Made by a program: the position numbers and the translations under genes. The notes under the pieces are model-generated. The model worked only from the letters and a program-made list of their open reading frames with translations, was not told the DNA's origin and made no database searches. 10,026 nucleotides of DNA, from NCBI GenBank assembly GCA_029260985.1, contig JAJDCE010000117.1:1-10026 (forward strand), in the 5' to 3' direction. Shown piece after piece: positions 1 to 5,817 of the stretch. Source of the DNA: Patescibacteria group bacterium (lineage in GTDB: Bacteria; Patescibacteriota; Gracilibacteria; UM-FILTER-43-11). How positions within the stretch are numbered: the stretch's first letter is position 1; every line of letters starts with the position of its first letter.

Positions 1-1
1 A

Positions 2-79
2 TGGATTCGACATATAGAAGATTTTGATGGTAGTATTGAATCTGACGTGCTGGAAAGCCGTTACAATTCAATTTACTAA
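2..79 (+). CDS. C-terminal tail of an unidentified upstream CDS (partial)
   Basis: Only this plus-strand frame is open from the window edge, reading 25 residues (WIRHIEDFDG at its start, ending LESRYNSIY) to a TAA at 77-79. The other two plus-strand frames stop within about the first 30 bases. The tail is rich in Asp and Glu and carries no motif I recognise. It ends 5 nt before the lipoprotein start, the spacing expected of genes in one transcript. A stretch this short could be open by chance, so the call rests mainly on position. The full gene lies to the left of the window. Confidence 0.4.
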   Translation, partial: WIRHIEDFDGSIESDVLESRYNSIY

Positions 80-84
80 ATCAC

Positions 85-264
85 ATGATTCGAAAAATCT
101 TTGCCATCCTCCTGATAACTCTTTTTTTAGCCGCGTGCGGAAAGAAGACAGAGCCAGAAGTTATTATTCCTGATGGATTTAAGGGGCCAACTCAAGGGCC
201 GGATCTTTCTAAAATTCAACCGACTCATGGACCCAACGATCCAACTCCAGTTGATAGCCAATAG
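85..264 (+). CDS. Small lipoprotein, 59 aa
   Basis: The 59-residue product starts MIRKIFAILLITLFLAACGK: a short basic N-terminus (R3, K4), a hydrophobic core at residues 5-15, and a lipobox L15-A16-A17-C18. Signal peptidase II would be expected to cut before Cys18 and leave a lipid-anchored mature peptide of 42 residues. That mature part is rich in Pro, Gly, Asp and Thr, has no Cys other than the anchor, and shows no domain I know; it looks unstructured. The ATG is 5 nt after the preceding stop and has no Shine-Dalgarno site. The TAG stop at 262-264 lies inside the first unit of the 11-bp array. The lipobox makes the gene credible despite its size; the function is unknown. Confidence 0.72.
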   Translation: MIRKIFAILLITLFLAACGKKTEPEVIIPDGFKGPTQGPDLSKIQPTHGPNDPTPVDSQ

Positions 265-390
265 TTTGCCAATTGTCTTCCAATAGTTTGCCAATTGCCT
301 TCCAATTGCTTTCCAATTGCTTTCCAATAGTTTTCCAGTTGTCTGACGATTGGATTTACAATTGGTTCACAATCGGCTTACAATCGGAGC
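258..390. repeat. 11-bp tandem array, 12 imperfect units
   Basis: Twelve units of 11 bp run without a break from 258 to 390; unit 9 (346-357) has one extra base. Units 1-8 (258-345) follow CCAATWGYYTT, for example CCAATTGCTTT at 302-312 and again at 313-323. Units 9-12 drift to ACAATYGGNTT. The first unit contains the stop codon of the lipoprotein gene, and the last ends on the base before the ATG of the pseudouridine synthase gene. The 11-bp step is close to one helical turn, so the CAAT/ATTG cores fall on nearly the same face of the DNA. The spacer-free 11-bp period rules out a CRISPR array. Confidence 0.9.
355..384 (+). promoter_or_regulatory. Predicted leaderless promoter of the pseudouridine synthase gene
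   Basis: A -35-like TTTACA at 355-360 (5 of 6 consensus bases), an 18-bp spacer and a -10-like TACAAT at 379-384 (5 of 6) stand 6 nt before the ATG at 391. Initiation about 7 nt after the -10 box would fall on the ATG itself, giving a leaderless transcript. Both boxes lie within the 11-bp array. This is a prediction from sequence only. Confidence 0.5.
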
Positions 391-1089
391 ATGTTAATAC
401 GTCTAAATAAATATCTGGCTGAGCTTGGTGTGGCGTCACGCCGGGAGGCGGACCGCTTAATTGCTGATGGTCTTATTTCTGTAAATGGAGAAGTGATAAC
501 GGAGATGGGGGTCAAAGTAAATCCAGCGACTGATAAAGTGGCTGTTAGTGATAAGGTCGTTGAGCGTCAGGAAAAGTTACTTTATATCGCTCTTAATAAG
601 CCGGCAGGCTATGTTACTTCGGTAAAACGGACAAGGGTTGAAAAAAAAGTTGTGATGGACTTAGTTGAAACGGATGAGCGGGTTTACCCGGTGGGTCGTT
701 TAGATAAATCAACCACGGGTTTACTTTTACTTACGAATGATGGAACTCTTACCTTTAAGCTCACTCATCCGTCCTCCGAATGTGAGAAGGAGTACGAAGT
801 GGTAGTTGATAGTGTGGTCACGAATGGGGCGATGGAAAAACTCAGGAAGGGGGTTAAGTTATGGGGTGAACAAACCAAGCCGACAATAGTGAAGAAGATT
901 GGGCCTCGTCGGATGCAGATTATTCTAACGGAGGGGAAAAACCGACAGATACGTCGTATTTGTAAAAAAGTGGGCCTTCCCGTGGTTCAATTGAGGCGAA
1001 TTCGTATAAAAGGATTATCTCTTGGAGATTTGCTATTGGGAAAGTGGAGGTATCTTACAAAAGAGGAAGTTTTAAGTCTTAAGTCCTAA
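391..1089 (+). CDS. rRNA pseudouridine synthase, RsuA/RluB/RluF family
   Basis: The 232-aa enzyme isomerises a specific rRNA uridine to pseudouridine in the cytoplasm. An S4 RNA-binding domain occupies about residues 3-50 (RLNKYLAELGVASRREAD). The catalytic domain contains NKPAGYVTS (69-77), VGRLDKSTTGLLLLTNDG (101-118) with catalytic Asp105, and LTEGKNRQIRRI (179-190), all hallmarks of the RsuA group. Its length is near that of RsuA and of Gram-positive RluB, and the S4 domain excludes RluE. Sequence alone does not settle whether it modifies 16S (RsuA-like) or 23S (RluB-like) rRNA, so no symbol is given. The ATG is fixed by the S4 domain beginning at once; GGAG at 386-389 is too close to act as a Shine-Dalgarno site. 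The last codons and stop lie inside a 7-bp repeat array. Confidence 0.93.
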   Translation: MLIRLNKYLAELGVASRREADRLIADGLISVNGEVITEMGVKVNPATDKVAVSDKVVERQEKLLYIALNKPAGYVTSVKRTRVEKKVVMDLVETDERVYPVGRLDKSTTGLLLLTNDGTLTFKLTHPSSECEKEYEVVVDSVVTNGAMEKLRKGVKLWGEQTKPTIVKKIGPRRMQIILTEGKNRQIRRICKKVGLPVVQLRRIRIKGLSLGDLLLGKWRYLTKEEVLSLKS

Positions 1090-1125
1090 GCTTCAAGCTC
1101 ATTATTAACTCTTAACTTTTAACTC
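1074..1125. repeat. Heptamer array at the 3' end of the pseudouridine synthase gene
   Basis: Four 7-bp units, AAGTCTT, AAGTCCT, AAGCTTC and AAGCTCA, run from 1074 to 1101. After three bases they are followed by TTAACTC, TTAACTT and TTAACTC at 1105-1125. The first two units encode the last residues of the gene and contain its TAA stop at 1087-1089. The 17-mer at 1074-1090 recurs exactly at 7781-7797, at the end of the antiporter gene. Apart from this array, the spacer before rsmG (1090-1207) holds no gene, strong promoter or terminator that I can support. Confidence 0.85.
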
Positions 1126-1207
1126 AGAGGGATTGACTCATAAACAGTATATATATCGCAGGCTGACACGGAGTTTGGGGAATGTCCTTAATAAGGCCAT
1201 CAATTTG

Positions 1208-1924
1208 ATGTCCCCATTTCAGGTCTTTCAAGCTTTTCTTAAAAAAGAAGGAGTTAAAATAACGGAGAGTAAATATAACAAGATGAACCAATTCGTTCAA
1301 CTTTTGATTGAAAAGAATAAGCACCTGAATTTAACTCGAATTACTTCTGAGGAAGAGGTGTGGGTGAAGCATATTTTTGACTCGTTGATCCCAACCCGAT
1401 TTCTGAAACTGGAAAAGGGGATGAAGGTGATGGATTTAGGAACCGGAGGGGGAATTCCAGGTATTCCTCTTGCCATACTTTACCCTTCCATTGATTTTGT
1501 GTTGGTGGATTCGGTTCAAAAGAAAGCAGATGCTATTAAAGAGTTTGTAAAAGAATTGGGACTCAGAAATGTAAAAGTGATTGCGGCGCGTGCTGAGGAG
1601 TTGGGTCGCAGTCCTGACCATCGGGATCAATATGATGCTGTGCTTTCTCGCGCCCTTGCATCGCTACCTATTCTTATCGAATACTCAGTGCCTTTGATTC
1701 ATTTATATGGGAATGTGGTGGCTTATAAAGGCCCTGATTACCTTGATGAATTGAGTCGATCAAGGAATGCTATAATAAAGCTTAAAGCGGAGCAACCGAG
1801 GATATCTCATTACAGTTTACCAAGTGCGATGGGCAATCGATCACTAATTACTATTACAAAAAAACGGGTAACACCTCATTTTTATCCTCGTCGTGTCGGT
1901 GTGCCTAAAAAAGCTCCATTATAG
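1208..1924 (+). CDS. rsmG: 16S rRNA (guanine527-N7)-methyltransferase RsmG (GidB)
   Basis: RsmG uses S-adenosylmethionine to methylate N7 of G527 in the 530 loop of 16S rRNA; loss of the enzyme is known to give low-level streptomycin resistance. The 238-aa product has LNLTRI (41-46), the SAM-binding loop DLGTGGGIPG (76-85), VDS (100-102), RAEE (128-131), SRALA (147-151) and the C-terminal YPRRVGVPKKAPL (226-238), all in the family order. Length matches Bacillus RsmG. I start at the ATG at 1208 because MSPFQVFQAFLKKEG matches the usual N-terminus; the frame is open back to a TTG at 1133, but those 25 extra residues resemble nothing in the family. There is no clear Shine-Dalgarno site or -10 box, so it is probably cotranscribed with the gene upstream. 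Confidence 0.95.
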   Translation: MSPFQVFQAFLKKEGVKITESKYNKMNQFVQLLIEKNKHLNLTRITSEEEVWVKHIFDSLIPTRFLKLEKGMKVMDLGTGGGIPGIPLAILYPSIDFVLVDSVQKKADAIKEFVKELGLRNVKVIAARAEELGRSPDHRDQYDAVLSRALASLPILIEYSVPLIHLYGNVVAYKGPDYLDELSRSRNAIIKLKAEQPRISHYSLPSAMGNRSLITITKKRVTPHFYPRRVGVPKKAPL

Positions 1925-1953
1925 AATTACCATATTTACAGTAAATTCAGAAT

Positions 1954-1959
1954 TACTAT
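1954..1959 (+). promoter_or_regulatory. Possible -10 box for leaderless rlmE
   Basis: TACTAT at 1954-1959 ends 6 nt before the rlmE ATG, the same spacing seen at three other genes here. A perfect TATAAT overlaps it at 1957-1962 but sits only 3 nt from the ATG, too close for normal initiation at this start. No convincing -35 box is visible. The 41-nt spacer would otherwise permit cotranscription with rsmG. Confidence 0.3.
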
Positions 1960-1965
1960 AATTAC

Positions 1966-2565
1966 ATGTCAAAACGTTTTGATCCAAAGGACAAGTATTT
2001 TCAAAAGGCAAAGGATGAGGGCTATCGGGCTAGAAGTGCCTTTAAACTAGATGCTATTCAAAAGCGTTTTAAGTTAATTCGATCTGCGGATAAGGTTTTG
2101 GATCTTGGGGCAGCGCCAGGGAGTTTTATGCAGATAGCTGGCAGGATTGTTGGCGATAAAGGATTGGTGGTTGGAATTGATTTACTTCCTATTAAGCCCT
2201 TTAGGCAATTGACCATGTTGGCTTTTGAGGGGGATATTTTTGATGAAGCTGTTTATGAAAAGGTTGAAGTGGAGGCAGGTGTTACTCTTTTTGATGTCAT
2301 TACATCTGATCTTGCCCCAGCAACGACTGGAATCAAGTCAGTGGATGCGGGCAGATCATTTCAGCTTAATGAACAAGTTCTAAAAGTGTCTGAAGGGCAT
2401 CTTAAAAGAGGTGGGCATGTCGTTATGAAAGCTTTTCCAGGTGTGGATCACAGTGAGCTTATCCGTTTAGCTAAAAAACAATTCATGCATGTTAAGCTAT
2501 TTAAGCCGGATGCCGTGAGAAAGTCGAGTAAAGAGGTCTATATAATAGGAATAGGGAAGCTCTAA
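1966..2565 (+). CDS. rlmE: 23S rRNA (uridine2552-2'-O)-methyltransferase RlmE (FtsJ/RrmJ)
   Basis: RlmE methylates the 2'-hydroxyl of U2552 in the A loop of 23S rRNA, a late step in large-subunit assembly. The 199-aa protein has the family start DPKDKYFQKAKDEGYRARSA (6-25), the SAM-binding loop LDLGAAPGSF (45-54), and the catalytic tetrad K27 (AFKLD), D115 (SDLAP), K155 (VMKAF) and E190 (SSKEVY). These match E. coli K38-D124-K164-E199, so the enzyme should be active. The length is typical. There is no Shine-Dalgarno site. The TAA stop at 2563-2565 is directly followed by the complement of the pyrG stop codon on the other strand, leaving no room for a terminator. It is the third rRNA-modification gene in the run. 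Confidence 0.95.
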   Translation: MSKRFDPKDKYFQKAKDEGYRARSAFKLDAIQKRFKLIRSADKVLDLGAAPGSFMQIAGRIVGDKGLVVGIDLLPIKPFRQLTMLAFEGDIFDEAVYEKVEVEAGVTLFDVITSDLAPATTGIKSVDAGRSFQLNEQVLKVSEGHLKRGGHVVMKAFPGVDHSELIRLAKKQFMHVKLFKPDAVRKSSKEVYIIGIGKL

Positions 2566-4161
2566 CTATAGGGCTGCTTTAATGAAGTCTCTGAATAATG
2601 GATGAGGTCTGTTCGGTCTGGATTTGAATTCAGGGTGGAATTGAGATCCAACCATAAAGCGGTGATTTTTAACTTCTACAATTTCCATCAGTTCACGATC
2701 GGGTGAAACACCTGAGAATATCAGACCGTTTTTTTCTAACTCTTTTTTGAATTTATTGTTGAACTCATATCGATGCCGATGTCGTTCGTGAATTAGGTCT
2801 TCCGCATATGCTTTGTGTGCATGAGTTCCTTTTTTGATTTTGCAGGGCCATGAGCCAAGCCGAAGCGTACCTCCTTTAGCTTTTTTCTCATGCTGACCTG
2901 GTAGGAAATGCACTATTTTGTTTTTGGCTTTTGGCGAAAATTCTTCTGAAGTAGCATTTTTGATCCCCGCCACATTTCTTGCATACTCAATGGTCATAAT
3001 TTGTGCGCCAAGGCAAAGTCCAAGGTAGGGAACTTGCTCTTCTCGGCAATATTGGGCCACCATTAGCTTTCCTTCTGTCCCACGTATTCCGAATCCACCA
3101 GGTACAACTACACCATCAACTTTATGGAGCTTTTTCCATTCTAACCGATCTTTCTTTTCAATTTTTTCAGCATCGATCCACACAATCTTTGGCTTTCTTT
3201 TGAAATGAAAACTGGCTGATTTGATGGCTTCGATGACAGATAAATAGGCATCGTCTAATTCATTGTACTTTCCAGCAAGTCCTATCTGAATTTCTTTCTT
3301 GGAGGTAATGATATTTTTAACCATTTTTTCCCATTCTGAAATTTTTGGTTTTTTATATTTTAGATCTAATTTTTCACAAATGGTTTTGGTCAAATTGTAT
3401 TTCTCAAAAATCAGTGGTACTTCATAAATTGAATTAACGGTAGGGGCTGGTATTACAGCTTCTTTTTCAACGTCACAGAACTTAGATATTTTTATAAGGT
3501 GTTTATTTTCAATTTTTGAATCAGCCCTGAGCATCATCACGTCTGGGTGAATGCCCATGCCTTGAAGGGTTTTAACTGAAAGTTGAGTAGGTTTGGTTTT
3601 TAGTTCATTAGACGATTGTAAGAAGGGGAGAAGGGTGAGATGTACAAATAAACAATTACTTTTCCCTTCTTCCTGTCTCATTTGCCTTAGCGCTTCAATG
3701 AAAGGCTGTCCTTCAATATCCCCTACGGTTCCGCCGATTTCGCACATCATAATATCGCATTTTGATTTACGTGCAGCTTCTCTGATTCTTCTTTTTATTT
3801 CATCTGTGATGTGCGGGACGATTTGGATGGTTCCGCCTAAGTAGTCTCCTTTTCTCTCTTGATCTAATACAGTTTGATAGACTTGTCCTGTGGAAAATGA
3901 GCTTAGTTTGCTCAAGGGAGTATCGATAAATCTCTCATAATGTCCTAAGTCTAAATCAGTTTCTGCTCCATCATTGGTTACAAATACTTCACCATGCTGG
4001 AATGGGCTCATTGTTCCGGGATCAACATTCAAGTAAGGATCTAGTTTTTGAGTAAAAACAGAATATCCTGAAGATTTTAATAGATTTCCGATTGAAGCTG
4101 AGGCTATTCCTTTTCCAAGTGATGAGCAGACTCCTCCTGTGACGAATATATACTTTGGCAT
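2566..4161 (-). CDS. pyrG: CTP synthase (glutamine-hydrolysing) PyrG
   Basis: PyrG converts UTP to CTP using ATP and ammonia from glutamine, the last step of pyrimidine nucleotide synthesis. The 531-aa protein has both domains. The N-terminal amidoligase (about 1-270) carries the P-loop region TGGVCSSLGKGI (8-19), DPYLNVDPGTM (41-51), IGGTVGDIE (142-150) and LKTKPTQ (187-193). The C-terminal class I glutamine amidotransferase domain (about 290-531) carries the oxyanion-loop PGGFGIRG (354-361), nucleophile Cys383 in GLCLGAQ, and His509/Glu511 in FHPEF. All catalytic residues are present and the length is normal. The ATG matches the family start; no Shine-Dalgarno site precedes it. trpS lies 176 nt upstream on the same strand. 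The leader lacks the G/C-rich pyrG attenuator known from Bacillus. Confidence 0.97.
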   Translation of the reverse strand: MPKYIFVTGGVCSSLGKGIASASIGNLLKSSGYSVFTQKLDPYLNVDPGTMSPFQHGEVFVTNDGAETDLDLGHYERFIDTPLSKLSSFSTGQVYQTVLDQERKGDYLGGTIQIVPHITDEIKRRIREAARKSKCDIMMCEIGGTVGDIEGQPFIEALRQMRQEEGKSNCLFVHLTLLPFLQSSNELKTKPTQLSVKTLQGMGIHPDVMMLRADSKIENKHLIKISKFCDVEKEAVIPAPTVNSIYEVPLIFEKYNLTKTICEKLDLKYKKPKISEWEKMVKNIITSKKEIQIGLAGKYNELDDAYLSVIEAIKSASFHFKRKPKIVWIDAEKIEKKDRLEWKKLHKVDGVVVPGGFGIRGTEGKLMVAQYCREEQVPYLGLCLGAQIMTIEYARNVAGIKNATSEEFSPKAKNKIVHFLPGQHEKKAKGGTLRLGSWPCKIKKGTHAHKAYAEDLIHERHRHRYEFNNKFKKELEKNGLIFSGVSPDRELMEIVEVKNHRFMVGSQFHPEFKSRPNRPHPLFRDFIKAAL

Positions 4162-4206
4162 TGATTATTGGTTAGGTTTTGTTGTTTAATTGCAAAATGA
4201 GTGTTT

Positions 4207-4337
4207 ATTTCGCATTTCAGATTTCTGATTTCAGATTGTCATTTTTTAATTTTGATATTCTACATTTACTTTATGGAATGATAAATTTTCAAATCTTAAA
4301 TTGATTCAGAAATGCGAAATCAGAAATCTGAAATATA
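4207..4337. repeat. Inverted heptamer arrays between trpS and pyrG
   Basis: The left arm consists of 7-bp units ATTTCGC, ATTTCAG, ATTTCTG and ATTTCAG (4207-4234). The right arm (4303-4337) consists of GATTCAG, AAATGCG, AAATCAG, AAATCTG and AAATATA. A perfect 19-bp inverted repeat, ATTTCAGATTTCTGATTTC, pairs 4214-4232 with 4316-4334 across an 83-nt loop. The right arm ends on the base next to the trpS stop codon. In RNA from the minus strand this could fold into a long stem in the trpS-pyrG spacer. It lacks the compact G/C stem and terminal U-run of an intrinsic terminator. The loop is AT-rich with nothing else I can identify. Confidence 0.85.
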
Positions 4338-5324
4338 TCAGTATTTGAGCCCAGTGGCTTTGCGGACTTTTTGCATAGTTTGATGAGTGACTTCAGTTAC
4401 TTTTTCAGCTCCATGAGCCAGAATGGTTTCTACTTTTTTCGGATGATTTTCAAGCTCCTTTCTTTTTTTCTGAAAAGGTTCAAAGGTTTTTTGGATTTTT
4501 TCTAATAACATCTTTTTCGCATCACCGTAACCCATACCACCTTTTTTAAATGCTTTTTTCATTTCATCAGCTTCTTTTTTGGAGGCAAAAAGTTTATAGA
4601 GTTCGTAAACAGTATTTCCTTCTGCTTTTTTGGGTTCATCAATTCCCTTTGAATCTGTGACGATTCCCATTACTGCTTTTTTGATTACATTTGGTTCAGC
4701 AAAAATGGGGATTGTATTCTTATAGGATTTGGACATTTTTTGTCCGTCCGTTCCCGGAATGACAGCTATTTCTTTTGGAATTTCCGGTTCAGGAATTGTA
4801 AAGATATTACCAAATGTATTGTTGAATTTAATTGCTATATCCCGCGCCATTTCAATGTGCTGCTTTTGATCTTTCCCAACTGGTACCACATCTGATTGGT
4901 TGATAAGAATGTCGGCAGCCATCAGAATTGGATAGTTGAATAATCCAAGATTTGGTTGAACGCCTTTGGCAATTTTATCTTTGTAGCTGTGAGCTCTTTC
5001 CATTAGACCTATTGGCGCCAGGGTGGATAAGATCCAGGCCAACTCCGTTGTTTCAGGCACATCTGACTGAACCCAGAAGTAGCATTTTTTAGGATTTAGG
5101 CCCAAGGCTAAAAAGTCCATGGCGGCATCCAAAGTCATTTTTTTCAGCACACTCTTGTCTGAAATTGTGGTTAAGGAATGCAGATTAGCTATAAAACAAA
5201 AAAGGTCGCTGGATTCCTGGTATTCAATCATTCGCTTGATCATTCCGAAGTAGTAGCCAATGTGCAAACTACCGGAGGGCTGGATTCCAGAAAGTACTCT
5301 TTTTTTCATGTTTTTTAAGATCAT
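4338..5324 (-). CDS. trpS: Tryptophanyl-tRNA synthetase TrpS
   Basis: TrpS, a class I synthetase, charges tRNA(Trp) with tryptophan. The 328-aa product, of normal length, has SGIQPSGSLHIGYYFG (12-27; the HIGH-type signature reads HIGY), YPILMAADIL (131-140), VGKDQKQHIEMARDIA (149-164) for substrate and ATP binding, and the KMSKS loop GQKMSKSYKN (194-203). It ends RKATGLKY, as usual for the family, followed by TGA, so TGA is a true stop. The start may instead be Met6 (position 5309, MKKRVLSGIQPSG), which fits homologues slightly better; neither start has a Shine-Dalgarno site. Upstream on the minus strand lies a weak promoter-like pair, TTGCAA (5352-5357) and TACCGT (5329-5334) spaced 17 bp. 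pyrG follows on the same strand. Confidence 0.96.
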   Translation of the reverse strand: MILKNMKKRVLSGIQPSGSLHIGYYFGMIKRMIEYQESSDLFCFIANLHSLTTISDKSVLKKMTLDAAMDFLALGLNPKKCYFWVQSDVPETTELAWILSTLAPIGLMERAHSYKDKIAKGVQPNLGLFNYPILMAADILINQSDVVPVGKDQKQHIEMARDIAIKFNNTFGNIFTIPEPEIPKEIAVIPGTDGQKMSKSYKNTIPIFAEPNVIKKAVMGIVTDSKGIDEPKKAEGNTVYELYKLFASKKEADEMKKAFKKGGMGYGDAKKMLLEKIQKTFEPFQKKRKELENHPKKVETILAHGAEKVTEVTHQTMQKVRKATGLKY

Positions 5325-5362
5325 CTATACGGTATCAAAGCTCTTCTTTGGTTGCAATGTAA

Positions 5363-5397
5363 AAGCTATAAGCTATAAGCTTTAAGCTATAAGTATT
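5363..5397. repeat. Heptamer array between divergent trpS and STAS genes
   Basis: Five contiguous 7-bp units lie here: AAGCTAT, AAGCTAT, AAGCTTT, AAGCTAT and AAGTATT. They share the AAG-start heptamer theme of the arrays at 1074 and 7781, but this is the only array lying between two gene starts rather than next to a stop codon. It ends 10 nt before the predicted STAS -35 box. Confidence 0.85.
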
Positions 5398-5407
5398 TAT
5401 GAAAATC

Positions 5408-5436
5408 TTGTAAAGTTACCTTTCTGTCGTTATATT
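5408..5436 (+). promoter_or_regulatory. Predicted promoter of the STAS gene
   Basis: TTGTAA at 5408-5413 (4 of 6 consensus bases), an exact 17-bp spacer and TATATT at 5431-5436 (5 of 6) form a sigma70-type promoter. Transcription would start near 5443, giving a leader of about 21 nt. A 10-bp palindrome covers the predicted start site. Confidence 0.5.
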
Positions 5437-5442
5437 TTAAGC

Positions 5443-5452
5443 GTTACGTAAC
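5443..5452. promoter_or_regulatory. Palindrome at the predicted STAS transcription start
   Basis: GTTACGTAAC is a perfect 10-bp palindrome located exactly where the predicted promoter would start transcription, a position where a bound repressor could block initiation. The symmetry is visible; the operator role is inference, and no regulator is encoded nearby. Confidence 0.3.
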
Positions 5453-5463
5453 TTATATTAAAT

Positions 5464-5817
5464 ATGCCTGAACTTGCGGTTGCCATAGCTGATGGCCCAA
5501 ATCCTTCTGTGAAAGTTATTTCACTTACGGGTGAAATGGATGAAACTAGTATTGATGCCCTAAAAACTCAACTTGATCCGCTTTTGGCTGATCAAAATTT
5601 GAAAGTTCTTTTGTTTGATTTTCGGCAGTTAGAATTTATTAATAGTAAGGGTATTGGTTATTTGGTTTCTGTACATACTCACCTTTCCAAAGATAAGCGT
5701 GAAATGGTGATCGCAGGGGCAAATGAAGCAGTGATGGATGTGATCAGTTTAGTTGGCCTTACTACGATAATTAAGTATTTCAATACGGTTGAAGAAGCTC
5801 TCGCTACGCTTCAATAG
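5464..5817 (+). CDS. Stand-alone STAS-domain protein (anti-sigma factor antagonist-like)
   Basis: The 117-aa protein is a single STAS domain. VKVISLTGEMDETSIDALKT (16-35) forms the opening strand-helix, LKVLLFDFRQLEFINSKGIG (46-65) the central strand and the signature loop, and the rest is the alternating helix-strand end. In SpoIIAA and RsbV the loop reads D-S-[ST]-G and its first serine is phosphorylated by an anti-sigma kinase. Here it reads N60-S61-K62-G63, so the phospho-acceptor position is kept as Ser61 while the Asp and the second hydroxyl residue are changed. No sigma factor, anti-sigma kinase or phosphatase lies in the window. It has its own predicted promoter and is 175 nt upstream of the antiporter gene. 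The partner is unknown; the fold call is firm. Confidence 0.88.
   Translation: MPELAVAIADGPNPSVKVISLTGEMDETSIDALKTQLDPLLADQNLKVLLFDFRQLEFINSKGIGYLVSVHTHLSKDKREMVIAGANEAVMDVISLVGLTTIIKYFNTVEEALATLQ

Noticed and set aside
127..327. Minus-strand 66-codon open frame with repeated Asn-Trp words
   Set aside because: It reads through the 11-bp array and the lipoprotein gene antisense; its periodic peptide follows from the DNA repeat (three 11-bp units give an 11-residue period).
386..389. GGAG as Shine-Dalgarno site for the pseudouridine synthase gene
   Set aside because: Only one base separates it from the ATG, too close for pairing with 16S rRNA, and it is part of the array's last unit.
258..390. 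CRISPR array
   Set aside because: The units are 11 bp with no spacers, and no cas gene is present.
1133..1207. 25-codon upstream extension of rsmG from a TTG start
   Set aside because: The family N-terminus matches from the ATG at 1208; the extra residues match nothing, and AGAGGG lies too close to the TTG.
3003..3844. Two plus-strand open frames (3003-3203 and 3593-3844)
   Set aside because: Both are shadows of pyrG, whose minus-strand reading carries all catalytic motifs.
4162..4337. Intrinsic terminator or known riboswitch in the trpS-pyrG spacer
   Set aside because: The inverted arms are long, AT-rich and 83 nt apart without a U-run after a compact stem, and no riboswitch core was recognised.
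4338..4340. TGA read as glycine (genetic code 25)
   Set aside because: trpS ends here with a normal family C-terminus, and no other gene has an in-frame TGA.
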